From positions 108,292,417 through 108,356,416 of the forward strand of contig CM023449.1 in NCBI GenBank assembly GCA_013339765.2: a DNA stretch of 64,000 nt, in the 5' to 3' direction. Shown one piece after another: positions 11,696 to 22,369 of the stretch (position 1 is the stretch's first letter; every line of letters starts with the position of its first letter). The stretch is from Haemaphysalis longicornis (taxonomy: Eukaryota; Arthropoda; Arachnida; Ixodida; Ixodidae). The position numbers were made by a program, and so were the translations under genes. The notes beneath the pieces are model-generated. The model searched no databases and was not told where the DNA came from. It saw only the letters and a program-made list of their open reading frames with translations.

Positions 11696-12675
11696 GACGA
11701 GCCGCACAAACTTGTTTCGCTCAGATAAGACGGGCGGGGTTGGTCTCACTCATCTCTTCTTGAGACAAGTCGTCTCAAGGTTATTTTTCTGAGATCAACG
11801 TGACGATTTTCTGCGTACAGCTTTGCAACTGCGACTTGGAGATGCCTTGCCGGACTTCGTTGTGTCGGCGGATCAGACAAGAGGAGCAAGTGTGCGAGGA
11901 TTCTTGCGGGGGGTGGTCTGGGCTTTTAATTTTCTAAAAGTACGGATCTCGATGGACTATTGGACGGCTGTAACACGTAAGAAATTGTACAAAGACTTCG
12001 TTGATATTACACTGCCGACACCTACAAACCGATAAATGTACCCTTCAGGGTCCGGCAAAAACGTATTGAAAAGAGCGAAGGCTATGCCGTTACGGTCATC
12101 GGTAAAAAACGTTCTTTTTTCATCTCCACACTAACACATTGACTGTGATGCCTTGGCTGGAAGAAAAAGGTTTTCTTGTCCTTTCAGGTATTAACTGTCG
12201 CGTGTGTAGAAAACCGGAGATGGTGGAGCACATTTTCATAGATTGTGAAGATGCTGTATTTCACTGGGACATTCTCCAGCGCGCTTTAAAAATGTCCCTA
12301 CCTGTCACGCCTTACGGCATACGATTCTTGCCGACTGACAACGCTGCAGGGGTGCCATATGACATGTTTATCGCTTTAAGCCTGCATAGTGTGCGCAAGA
12401 GACTCGGATGGCTGTACGACATGCAGACCCCAACGCATGCCCTGCGAGGGCGTACTTTATTGAGAGCATTGCATTCGTTAGAGATGTATATAAAGCCCAG
12501 ACCAAACAACCTGAATGGTTATGGGCCGTGGAAGCCTTGGTGAATGTCAAGAGATTTTAATCCGCCAGCACTAATGAGCCGTGGGCTGGCAATTATAACA
12601 TTGTAATGTTTTAAATAATGTGTTTTGTGGCTTGTGTTACGGTTTGATTTGAAACCCGGGAATAAAGAAAAAAAA
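11696..12675 (+). mobile_element. 5'-truncated L1/Tx1-like LINE inserted in the SINE head
   Basis: The segment is flanked by an exact 16-bp target-site duplication, GGTAGCGTAGCGGTCA, at 11680-11695 and 12676-12691. It ends with 'ggaataaag' and an A-run at 12658-12675, a poly(A) signal plus tail. It contains the C-terminal part of a LINE ORF2 (see 11823-12543). The same family is present at 30.4-32.7 kb in the opposite orientation. Long duplications and a poly(A) tail are expected of L1-type target-primed reverse transcription. The clade label is inferred from the RT of the longer copy. Confidence 0.85.
11823..12543 (+). pseudogene. LINE ORF2 C-terminal region with a zinc-finger-like domain
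   Basis: Two frames with a break between them. 11823-12035 includes YWTAVTRKKLYKDFVDI. 12139-12543 (134 aa) contains CRVCRKPEMVEHIFIDC, a CxxC...HxxxxC pattern found after the RT of many LINEs, then FHWDILQRALK, LPVTPYGIRFLP and a tail ending in WKPW. The copy at 30.5-31.0 kb on the minus strand has matching HIFI.C, WDILQR and LPVSPHGIQFLP. Neither RT nor endonuclease is present, so the copy cannot move by itself. The stop at 12541-12543 is about 115 bp before the poly(A) signal. Confidence 0.75.
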
Positions 12676-12930
12676 GGTAGCGTAGCGGTCATGGCACCAG
12701 ACCGGTATTCTGGAGGTCGTGGGTTCAGATCCCACCCTGCGGGCATTTTTTTTCCACTTCCTTTCTGTCTTTCCAAATTCTTCATATTTCAATGACCTAC
12801 CACATTCTCCCCTTTACTGTCCGAGGTTTTCTTGACTGCCAATCTTTTTTTCTGTCTTATTTTCAACGAGCCCCTCATTTCCTATTCTGATTCGCTATAT
12901 ATATCTATATATATATTTCGCTCCCGGCGG

Positions 12931-13087
12931 GAATTTTTCCCCAATTTATTTTTGTCTCTCAAAATTCTTCTATTTCAAGGATCTACCGCATTCTCCACTT
13001 TTCTTTCCGAGGCATTCTTCACAGCCAACCCTTATTTCTGCCTTAAGTCAACGAGCCCCTTATTTCCCATTCTGAGTCTCTACACAG
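12931..13087 (+). mobile_element. SINE family B, copy C (headless)
   Basis: Starts at the end of the tRNA-like head ('cccggcggg') and carries the whole body: the pyrimidine-rich stretch, 'ggatctaccgcattctccac', 'caacgagccccttatttccc'. It lies about 30 bp after copy B, separated by an AT microsatellite (12897-12918). Tandem placement could reflect insertion into the tail of copy B. Confidence 0.65.
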
Positions 13088-13244
13088 GAAACTTTGTACT
13101 TATACAGTTAACTAAAGAAGCAGAAATCCCTATCACTTCCAGAGCTTGACGGGGCCAAACAGTTCTACAAATTACTAGCTAATAAGGTAGGGCACTTTAA
13201 GCAGTATGATAGATTTAAAGTATCACACATTTAAAGGGCTATCA

Positions 13245-13555
13245 CATTCATATAAGCAGACTGTCTCGCCCTAACGTCACTACCCCTGAATGATCTTCTT
13301 TGATCTACAATGTTCTGGATGTAAATCGACGGTTCCAGAAACACTCGCCCCAAGAGATAAAAGCCTGCAGAGCAGACGCCATGGCATTCGAATCACCAAC
13401 AGCAGTTTACGCACGTCCCTTTGTGGATTGCTGTATCGCCGCCTTGTATTCCACCTTGTATTGTTTGAGTTGTTTGGGGAGCACAAGTTCGTTCCAATAA
13501 ACTTGTTTTTCTTAAAGACAAATGCGCCGTCTTTGGCAACGTGATAATATGGTGG
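13245..13555 (+). mobile_element. Partial Gypsy-type LTR, plus orientation
   Basis: Matches the inverse of the LTRs at 26619-27041 and 53106-55706 through 'ctggatgtaaatcgacggtt', 'aagcctgcagagcagacgcc' and 'cacaagttcg'. It holds a possible TATA region ('gataaaag') and a poly(A) signal 'ccaataaac' at about 13496. The first ~100 bp of the LTR are missing, and the 3' end near 13550 is diverged from the GTTACA terminus of the other copies. It is a solo or fragmentary LTR, with no coding region attached. Confidence 0.7.
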
Positions 13556-13644
13556 AGCTATTGTTTCATTGTTACTTACATATGGTACAATATAAAAGGG
13601 TAAATGTAAACAAGAACAAAGGACAGAAACGTGCGCACCGCAAA

Positions 13645-14868
13645 GTCCACAATGCTTCGATTTTTTGAAGATTTCAATCAACCTAAAGAACAAGCAGGGT
13701 TTCGTAATGGATATTCGACAGTGAACGATATGCACACGATCAATCAGGTAATAGAGAGGTGCGCTGAGTATGCTGAACCCCTATATATAGCCTTCATGAG
13801 ATTATCAGAACTCATTTCACTCGGTCGAAACCTCAGCAGTCATTCAGGCGTTACAGAACCAGGGGTAAATGAGCATTAAGTACGAATACTAGGGGATATT
13901 TACAATGGATCTACAGCTACCATCAGCCTCCATGAGGAGAGCAGTAGAATACCTATAAGGAAGGGCGCCAGACAGGGAGACACAATTTCTCCGATGTTAT
14001 TCACGGCATGTTTACAAGAAGTATTCATAACATTGGATTGGGAGCAGGTGCGCGTAACGGTTAATGGAGAACACCTCAGTTACCTCATATTTGCTGATGA
14101 CATTGCCTTGCTAAGTAACTCGGGGGATGAATTGCAAAGCATGCTTTCCGAACTGGACAAGCACAGTACAACCATGAGCCAGAAAATTGTTATTCAGAAA
14201 ACTAAAGTAATGATCAATAACCTTGGGACAGCACAGCGGTTCGGGATAGGGGGCGAGGTCGTGGAAGTGGTAAGAAAATATATATACTTAGACCAAGTTG
14301 TGACCCCGGATCCCAACCATGAGGCAGAGATGATTAGAAGGATAAGAATGGGTTGGAGTGCATACGGCAGGTATTCTCAGATAATAAATGGCAGCCTGTC
14401 ATTGTACCTGGAGAAAAAAGTGTATGACCGCTGCATCTTACCGGTACTCACCTACGGAGCAGAAACTTGGAGGCTCACTCAGAGGGTTAAACTTAAATTG
14501 AGGATGACTCAGCCAACAAAAGAACGGAAGATGATAGGTGTAACATTAAGGGGAAGAAAGCGGTGTGGGTAAGAGAACAAACGCGTGTTAAGGACATATT
14601 AGTAGAAATTAGGAAGAAGAAATGGACGTGGGCAGGGCACGTAATGCGAAGGAAAGATAACCGTTAGTCATTAAGGGTAACAGAGTGGATCCCGAGAGAA
14701 GGAAAGCGTTGCAGGGGGCGCCAGAAAGTTAGATGGGCAGATGAGATCAAGAAGTTTGCAGGGATAAAATGGTCGCAGTTAGCACCTGACCGCGCTAATT
14801 GGAGTATAATGGTAGAGGCCTTGACACTTCCGTGGGCGTAGATTAGCTGGTGGTAATGATGATGATGA
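13645..14868 (+). pseudogene. RTE-type LINE, RT domain and C-terminal region
   Basis: Second RTE copy, plus strand. 13631-13879 begins with the RT finger block (FNQPKEQAGFRNGYSTVND), and its frame is lost where the YEKAFDSVE block should be. 13994-14572 (192 aa) carries LFTACLQEVF, the intact active-site motif FADDIALL near 14089-14112, VTPDPNHEAE and LPVLTYGAETW. Another frame continues with KKKWTWAGHVMRRKDN and ends in RADEIKKF-type sequence. The 3' end is a GAT-rich tail (14847-14868). No endonuclease is present, so the copy is 5'-truncated. It begins about 90 bp after the LTR fragment. Confidence 0.85.
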
Positions 14869-14869
14869 A

Positions 14870-16099
14870 ATGACAGCTAATGACAGTTTTATTTGTTCAA
14901 TATGTTCCTTATTTATTGCTAAAATATGCAATCTTAACAATTCACTATTTACGCGTAGTCTCGTTATTTCTTTGTATAAGATAGGTAATAAAAGATTAGG
15001 TATTATTCCTTCTAGCAGCTGAAATTGAGCTATTTCGGTGTATGCTATCAATAACAAGGGGTCCCACTACAGTTTATTACTCTGGGACACCTTTATGTAT
15101 TGACTACATTCTAGTGACGTACCGTTCTGTGACAACAAAAATAAAGCTCTGTTCTATTTTATTTTATTCTATTCTATTCCTTTTCACTTCAAGTAGATCA
15201 AAGTTTTCTTTTCCAAAGTTTGTTTTATTCAGATATTACCGGGAAAACAAAAACAAAAAGTCCCGGATTAATCAGCCCTGAACACCGAAGGAGAATCGAA
15301 GCAAGGAAAAAGAAGAGGAGAGAAAAGCAAGCATAAAATCAATAAAACCTGAAAACTGGAGAAGCAGTTTGCGTATTGAGCATAACCTTCGCTCTGTTTT
15401 TTCACTACTGTGTTTGTTTGGGGTCAGGGAGAATAGCTGCTGGAAATGGCTACTGACTGCAGATGTCGAAGTCCTGTAGGCATGGTGCGTTGCTTCTGGT
15501 ATGAACAATAGCTATCTGCAGTTCCTGTTTACTGAGGGTCCCTTGAACATCTCCTCCCCTCACTCATGATACAGATAATTTCCGGGGAGGGGAAGGAACC
15601 GTTTGGTTTCCTGTTAAATTATGTGGTTACATATACTACATTTATTACGCATGCGTTCAAATTTTTAGTCTTTATTTTTATGCCTATTATAGCAGAGTAC
15701 GCTAATTCTGTAGGACATGCATTGCTTTGCTACAGATGTTAGAAAGAAAAGAAGACGAGAAAAATAATTTTGATCACGTCCTCTGCATTTTACGCTGAAA
15801 CTGAAGCAACTGAAGCAATCTTTTTCTGAATAGGTCTTAGCATCTTCTAACTACGTCAGTTGTGTAACCACCATAAAACCTGTCGACAACCATGGGACGA
15901 GTTTTGAAACAAAAGTAAATACCGACTTGATTGGTCGTGACCATACGGCGCGTTTGAAAACGTGATTCAGCACCCTAACCGTTTGAATTTCAGCTGGGGA
16001 TGTTGGCTCACAGTTCGATGAAAGGATACTGCTGTTCGTCAAACCCTCTTTCTCAATAAAACAGCGAATTGGTAGTTGCAACTTTTTTTCTTGGAGAAG
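14870..16099. other. No recognisable gene
   Basis: AT-rich DNA with short TATTT-type runs near 15155-15185. A 76-codon minus frame at 15851-16081 sits just downstream of the candidate exon at 16.1-16.4 kb and shows no motif. Confidence 0.4.
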
Positions 16100-16102
16100 T
16101 CT

Positions 16103-16374
16103 TTATTGATGAAGGGCACCGAAAAAGGCGAATGAATACAAGCTGAATAACAGCGTCGGATCCATCCAATAGAAAAGCTTGGCGCTGTCACATTTTACGA
16201 CCTCCTCTGCACCGGTCACGTCCACATCCAAGATCGAGGACGTGGCGACATACGCACCAGCATGTGGCGAATCGCAGTCGCTAGGCAGAGCAAGAATACC
16301 AGAAAGAATCATTTCTGAACAGCCGTCATGCACACGCCCGTCGTCAAAGCAGCTTTGCTCCTCTAAGCTCTGTG
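16103..16374 (-). CDS. Candidate terminal exon, unknown protein
   Basis: On the minus strand a frame is open from a stop near 16426 to TAA at 16105-16103, well over 90 codons. A pyrimidine-bearing acceptor-like stretch ending in 'cgctcacag' precedes about 16374. From there the frame reads SLEEQSCFDDG... to a hydrophobic end (LLFSLYSFAFFGALHQ). The stop lies inside AATAAA, followed by an A-run 15 bp on, as in a very short 3' UTR or a processed copy. The product is not recognised. The four cysteines and hydrophobic C-terminus could suit a secreted or anchored protein, but this is speculation. It may equally be a chance frame. Confidence 0.25.
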
Positions 16375-16389
16375 AGCGCGTGTAATAGC

Positions 16390-18782
16390 GTTGAGGATGA
16401 AGTGCACCCGTGTAAGCGCTTTCTTACTTCAGCGCAGTATTAGCGTGGCGACTGACATTTTTCCACGTACATTCTGAACTACTATTGGGCAATATACGTA
16501 AGAACGTTTCCGCTGCTTATACAACATTATAGAAATGTTATATCATCAACGGAAAACTTTTATGTCCAACTAATATACGACATTTTCATTTACGATCTTT
16601 CTCAGCGCATAATAACCGATCGTGCATTGATGATGCGTTAATACCTTACAAATATTTTTCCCGCAACCTTCGCGAGACATTTTGTTATAGATGCGTAATA
16701 ACAATTACGATTGTCCACTTTACTCATCGTTTTTCTTCTTTCTAAAACTACGACCTGCCCGAAAGCTCCGCATTAACGCACATGTCGGCTAACGCGATTG
16801 TTGAAGAAGACAAGTTCTCGAGACAGGGAAACTTTCGGTGTATTGGCGCCCTACCCATCAAATCTTCCCTCTAAATATGAATATTCAAGTAGACGATTAA
16901 GCAAGAAAGTTCTAAAAACACTGCAACATGGCCAAACAATTCCTGGGTTTCCTAAATTTAAAGAAGTGTCCGAAAGGGGTCTAATGTGTGGCTCGTTATA
17001 CAAAACACCTTGAGAACAATCAAATAGGGAAAGACGAAACCTGAACGAACATAAAACAGGTCGTTCTTTCCTGGCTTACAACGTTAATGAACTGTGAAAC
17101 CAAAGAAGTAACAACAAAAAATTAACTCAAGAACGGATAGACGAGAAAAATATTGCGCTGGGAATAAAACGCGAAGACATCGATGTCTGCATTGCCCGAA
17201 GGAAATAAAGAGATAAGACAGATTTCGCTCCTGATTTTCAGTATCGTCCGTACCACGGGAAAAAAATTAAACAGCATGAACCAAAATCTGCACAAATTCA
17301 GAGAATTGTCTACAAATGCGTCTACACCACTCCTCTACACTTTGGTTCTTCAGAGCTATATTTCGCTGAGCAGCCAAATGCCTTGTGTTGTTCTATTGTT
17401 TCTAAGCTTTCGTTTATTTCATTCCGCAATAATATAAGTTTACACCTGTAGAGCGAGGAAGTGACTTCATTTCGACGTTTGTGCATTTCTTCGCACATGA
17501 AAGGCGTAGTGCAGTGTTGCCCGTTTTTACCACGATTTTATTCGTGCTTCGGTCCCTCTTTGTTTCCGTTTCTCTTTTGCGGGCTTTCTTTTAGTCATGT
17601 GTGAAGCCAGGTGAAAGTAATCGCCTATGTGCGAATAAAGGGAGCAAGGATCCCACAATATAGCGCATTTGGCCCATATACGCGGGATCCCTACATGGTA
17701 CGGTAAAGAACACCCGACGGCAGTCCTCGCGAACATAAGCACCACCTGCATGAGACGTTTTAGCGACATAAAAGCCTTTACTGCCGTGACTGTAGGCGGC
17801 CTTTCAATATGAGTTCAGTGGTTTATACGAAAGACGTGCTACAGACGACACGAATCAGCTTAGCCATAAATCAAAAAAGGCGAACTGACTGGACTTCTGT
17901 GGGAGCGTGCGTCCACAGCGCTACTGGTAAGAAGTTGATTATTTCCTCATTAAAGAGCTTAGCTTTGATGGAGCTTCGGTGTTTATCGATCTGTGTAGCA
18001 TTTGGTGTATGTTGTTTTACTTTGTCCAGAATGCGTGGAAACCGCAAGTTATGGCACACTTTGGTACCTAAAAATCGTGTAGTAGCCGCTTGTCTGCCCT
18101 TAATTGCCTTCGTCACAGCTACTGCAGCTGCTGTTTCTTGGCGGCCAGAAGTGAAACCATACCTGTATTTAACACGTTATTCACACTTGACGCGATTTTG
18201 TGTGCGCATTGGGCTACTGCTCCGGCACCAAGAAAAAATCTCTTCCGGCCACGTAAGTCTGCTTACATGGCTTGAAAACTGAAGCATTGTTTGTCTTGGT
18301 GGCATTGTACGCATCCTGCGTTAGTGTACTTGCATCTTCAGCGGTGCTTAGACAGCGCAGAAAATGGTGATACAGCCAATGCTGATGTGGCCTCATTTCC
18401 GGGACACGACGAAAGTCCCTCGGATACCTCCAACAAATACCAGGCAAATTGATGGCTTCACCTGGCGCGCTATGGCCGTACGAGTACGCGGTGTGGACCC
18501 GCCACAAGATAGAACCAGTGAACCGGATGCCTCGGCGATTCGTCTGAACTTATCGTAGAGTAATAACCACTCCAAGATGCTGCAGCCACCCACAAATACC
18601 ACCATTCAATTTAACTTGTGGTATTCAGAAGTGAAGATCTGCCGCAGCGTTGTGACCAAAAATAATTATGTTTTCACAATATATGGAAACTTTCCAGAAG
18701 CAAATGAGCAAACTGTACCTTCTTTCTTTTAGTAAGAGTGCGCCTGAATTTTAGCCCCCTAATCTGCGGCTTCATGTGTGAC
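16390..18782. other. Unassigned region with open frames on both strands
   Basis: The longest plus frame is 17809-18282 (157 aa, with a hydrophobic stretch around its residues 90-110). Minus frames overlap it at 17871-18116 and 18214-18507, and another lies at 17527-17769. None shows a known domain, and competing frames on both strands prevent a coding call. No transposon terminus is recognised here. Confidence 0.35.
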
Positions 18783-18837
18783 GATAATGTGCTATACGTG
18801 TAGATAATGTGCTATACGTGTAGATAATGTGCTATAC
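18783..18837 (+). repeat. 20-bp tandem repeat, 2.75 copies
   Basis: GATAATGTGCTATACGTGTA is repeated exactly at 18783 and 18803, with a third copy broken after 15 bp at 18823. Confidence 0.9.
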
Positions 18838-18839
18838 TG

Positions 18840-19764
18840 GGTGTTCTCTTTTTGTTCGAAATATCCAGCCCCTGTATGCATTTGTATCCCGGCGATTGTT
18901 CGCCAACAGTGGGCCGCGCAGTTTTGCAATGAAGCGACGGGCGTAAGCGTGAATGGGAGTTCTGCAGTGCGCGTTCTCAGTATTTCAATGGACATAGGTG
19001 GGCACCCGTAGACTGGTGGCAAAGTGGCGTAGGGTGTTACTCTTCATGTAACGAATAGAATAAATAAAACCCACTAGATTTACCTCCATTGAATCCCTGG
19101 CTTTAAGTCTGATCTGAATCAGTCTGAATGAATACCAAACAAGAAAGGAGAGTATCACAAACTATAGCCTACACTTCGAGAACAAATCTGCAAATAAATA
19201 ATGAGGAGAAACACAGGGAGCACACAGATTCATTTTGCACTGTGTGCGTAACCATTACAGTCAAATCTCCTTACTAGAAACCCCACATTAACTAATTTAT
19301 CAAATTTGCACATATTTTAAGAATCCCCACCAGATTGCCTATATTTTCAATGCTAAAGAGTTTCAGAACTACGAATCTCGATACAGCGCTTATTTCACAA
19401 TAACGCACTTAAGTTATTTTCCCCATTATAACCAACGACCATCAGTATTACAAATTCGGCTAAAAGTACAAGTACCGCAGCTCTCGCGTGAAACAGAGCA
19501 GAAACCGCCGTTTCTCACTGTATTCCCCCAGTAGCTATCATGATCACCATGTCAAGTGCCAACAGTTAGCTCCCCCACAAAGCTGTGCTCTAATGGGCAG
19601 TAGCCTAGCAGGCCTAGCCGCGTTCGACTCTTTTCTCTCTTGATGTGCTGGCGCCGGTTGCCGGTCGGCAGTTCTTCGAGTTCATTACATGTGGGCAGGT
19701 ATTTCTTTGTTGTGGGTGATTTCTTTGCGAACTTCATGCAAGATCGAAGGATGAATGCAGCTAG
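18840..19764. other. No recognisable gene
   Basis: AT-rich DNA, no motif. The last 130 bp run into the candidate exon that follows; frames 19640-19888 (plus) and 19552-19770 (minus) overlap it and are probably shadows. Confidence 0.4.
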
Positions 19765-20034
19765 CGGCAACGCAAGGAAGAATCGAGAGCAGTCATCGCC
19801 TTCAGTGACGGTGTCGACACGAAGGAAGATGACTGTGGTTCACCGAACACAGAAGAAGATGAGGTCGTGTCGAAGACTGTTGTTTTAGTGCACATAAACA
19901 AATCCTGCACTTCCATTACTCGGTGCAATGACGTACCCGATGAGGTATTGTGCAAGGTGGAATATCTACAGACATTCCTAATGGGTCGTGCGTGCTGCGC
20001 GTGCCAGAAGAAAATAACTTTTTTCTTCAAATAA
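19765..20034 (+). CDS. Candidate terminal exon, unknown acidic protein
   Basis: A frame open from the stop at 19762-19764 to TAA at 20032-20034, 89 codons. It is rich in acidic residues (DTKEDDCGSPNTEEDEVVSK), then KSCTSITRC and a cysteine cluster RACCACQKK near the end. The stop codon is inside AATAAA (20030-20035), so any 3' UTR would be tiny. Codon positions look protein-like, but no start is identified, no convincing splice acceptor was found, and I know no family it fits. It could be the last exon of a host gene or the end of a transposase. Confidence 0.25.
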   Translation, partial: RQRKEESRAVIAFSDGVDTKEDDCGSPNTEEDEVVSKTVVLVHINKSCTSITRCNDVPDEVLCKVEYLQTFLMGRACCACQKKITFFFK

Positions 20035-20035
20035 A

Positions 20036-20690
20036 GCAGGCTTCAATAGAGCGCAACTCTTTTATTTGATAGTTTGCTCTTCTGCACACGCGTCTACTAC
20101 GAACGTACATCATTTTCATAATTGGGTTTGAGCTCCGCCTTATAACCGCCAGTTTTTCATTTAAATGTCATTTCGAAATAGCAAACGATTTTCAGCGGTC
20201 CAGCGTCATTCATGATATCGAGATTTGACTTTAATTCTTCATCAAGTGGCTGCATTTTCAAGCTTCGCCGAAGAGTCTACACTCATCGCATGGTCCTCCT
20301 CCCTTTATTCCTAAATGTTAACGGAACATTTACTACGGAATGCAGTGAGGCATACAACCGAAGAAGTGCCACAGCAGAAGCTCTACACAGCTATAATGTT
20401 CCCTTGTTAGGGCTGCCTATCTACGGAAACTAAATAAAATGCCGTAAAAGGTTTTCCGCCAACTATAAAGAAGGCTGGAGAATTTTCCAGATGGGCAGTG
20501 ATGCGATTATAGAAGAAAATAAAGACACCCATAGGGAAGTCAATGAGCACAGCTAAAGACAACCATAGAAACAGCTATACCTACACCACTAACTCAACCA
20601 TAGAAGACGCGAAAGATAACCATAGGGATGACTACAAAAAGAGATAAACACAGCCAGAGAAACGGCTGTAAGTAAGTTCAATAAAGCTTG
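20036..20690. other. No recognisable gene
   Basis: Includes a 73-codon plus frame (20212-20433) without motif, and a stretch with repeated 'cataga/cataggg' words at 20528-20630. The Penelope-type terminus begins near 20690. Confidence 0.4.
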
Positions 20691-21425
20691 GTGTTGGGCT
20701 GGGTGGTATCTAGACATGATAGAACATATAGCGCTGAACTTTACACGACGATCACAGCATAAAAACAAAAAAAGACTCACGAAACGGGAGATGGGCTTGT
20801 AGAAACTGTGAAAAGTTTAATGAACAAGACAACATATAAATACGCCTGCCACCTCGTATCACTTGCCAGTGTGTGTGCGTGTCTTATCAATTATTCCAAC
20901 TGTTTTTTTAGGTACTCCGTCTCTCTTTCCAGCAACGAGACTGACGGAGCACTCACGCACACACCCTCGCTGCCGGAAACCATACAAAATTCTTCACAGA
21001 TTTTCCTTCTCCCCCTGTCCCATGATTTAAAGAGAACCTTCGATTTTGGGAAATCAGGAGTGCATCTGCACTTGGCGCAGTGCTGTGCCAGATTGCCACA
21101 CAGAGCCGTCCGCTGACACACCGCACAGTGCTCTTTCAACCTTTCGTTGAGATATCGTTCTGATTGCCTTATGTATGGCTTTTTGCAAGTTAGCGCGACC
21201 TTGAATACAATGATAGAAAGAGAGACTGAGTACGTATCTAGAAATTGACAAGACACGCACGCACACTGAGAAGTGACACGAGGTGGCAGGGGTATTTATA
21301 TGTTTCATGTTCAGTAAACTTTTCACTGTTGGTAGTAGCGCACCTCCCGTTTCGTGTGTCCTTTTTTTTTTACACTGTAGTCGCCGTGTAAAGTTCAGCG
21401 CTCTATGATCCATGATGGCGGTAAG
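20690..21425 (-). mobile_element. Penelope-like element remnant with inverted terminal arms
   Basis: About 170 bp at 20720-20890 is the inverse of 21243-21412. Both arms share AGCGCTGAACTTTACACG, 'cacgaaacggga', 'catataaatac', 'ctgccacctcgt' and 'gtgcgtgtctt'. Between them, on the minus strand, is a GIY-YIG-like endonuclease fragment. The left end shows 'cttggtgttgggctgggtgg', similar in inverse to the 'ccaactagcccaacttgcc' end at 21.8 kb. Inverted terminal copies around a 5'-truncated body are characteristic of Penelope-like elements. Confidence 0.75.
20891..21256 (-). pseudogene. Penelope-type GIY-YIG endonuclease fragment
   Basis: 121 aa on the minus strand. It has LTCKKPYIRQSERYLNERLK, matching the GIY-YIG pattern C-G-K-x-Y-[IV]-G-Q-[ST]-G-R-x-x-N-x-R-L-x-E-H, then GNLAQHCAKCRC with the Cys/His spacing seen in these endonucleases, and APSVSLLERETEYL near the end. 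The conserved glycines of Y-I-G-Q-x-G-R are replaced (Y-I-R-Q-S-E-R), so nuclease activity is unlikely. The reverse transcriptase part is absent. Confidence 0.7.
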
Positions 21426-21626
21426 TACTTGAGCCAAGTCGTGAAGCAAGTCATAACAGGAATTTTCTATGGCCGACCATGCGATAATTTTTTATCGGGC
21501 GTTGGTTGTACAGCAAGTTTGGCCCTATTTCCGCATTGTTTCAAAATAGGGGCAGCAGAGTGTCGCGGTGGCGTACATCTGTAAACAGTCACCAGTATGC
21601 GTAAGCCAAATCTCTGTTGCATCATG

Positions 21627-21810
21627 TAACATTCAGAAAGCGCAACACTAAAAAAAAACGCGAGACGAAGAAAGCGAAGACAGGACGAGTGCTTGAGCGC
21701 TCGTCCTGCGCTAGTCCGTTGTTCCCTTTTCTCGTCTCGCGTTTTTTCAGTGTTACGCTTTCTGAAGGTTTTACAATGCATTTTCACCAACTAGCCCAAC
21801 TTGCCATTCT
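21627..21810. mobile_element. Penelope-type foldback end
   Basis: 21628-21690 and 21712-21770 form an imperfect inverted repeat: 'cagaaagcgcaacact', 'acgcgagacgaagaaa' and 'aggacgagtgcttgag' on the left, with inverse copies on the right. The segment ends in 'ccaactagcccaacttgcc', a terminus also seen in the 53.5-55.7 kb element ('caacttgcccaactcac'). No coding part remains. It lies about 200 bp from the preceding Penelope remnant. Confidence 0.6.
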
Positions 21811-21811
21811 G

Positions 21812-22369
21812 CTGCAGTATTTTTCTCTGTTGCATTTCACGACGAAAATAGCAGTTCTCGGAACAATTTAACAATTTATAGCAAGAACCCGTGTCATGCT
21901 GACGTTCTACATATGGGTTCTTCTCGCATGTTGTGTGCGGGTATAATGCTCGGTATTGTTTTCAAAGGGTAATGTTTGGATCTTTATGGATGGATTATTA
22001 CTAAGAAGTGCAGATCCCCACATTTCTGAAGATTTAAAGAGTTTGAGGGAACGTATAGACCTGAGTAACAACACCGTAGGATCCACGATAATACAGGAGG
22101 CAAACTGTATCTGCTACCGGTTCACAGAAAGTTAAATATTATGTGTTAGCAAAGGTGTCCTGCCCCGATTTCTCTGAATATAGCAGAATTTAGAGCTGAC
22201 AACATCCTGAAGAAACGTAAGGACCTTAAACACTAAACATATTACCGATCCAAGAATTCTACCACAAAGAAACCTACCCGGCAATGCTCCGAAAATTGAA
22301 CTAAGTTCTAAGAGAAGTCTGCATGCACCTGGGGCTGATTCACAGGACCGGATACTTTCATCCGCAGGG
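21812..22369. other. No recognisable gene
   Basis: Unassigned DNA between the foldback and the DNA transposon. Confidence 0.5.

Larger units (their letters stand above)
11671..12898 (+). mobile_element. tRNA-headed SINE (family B), split by a LINE insertion
   Basis: The SINE starts with GCCCAGCCGGTAGCGTAGCG at 11673. Its head resumes after the LINE with 'tggcaccagaccggtattct', then the B box 'gtgggttcagatcccacc' and an acceptor-like end 'ctgcgggc' near 12746. A ~140-bp body follows: a pyrimidine-rich stretch, 'tgacctaccacattctcccc', 'ttttcaacgagcccctcatt'. The body is repeated at 12931-13087 and partly at 11366-11437, which defines a SINE family distinct from Ruka. Removing 11696-12691 leaves a continuous tRNA-like head. 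Confidence 0.75.
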
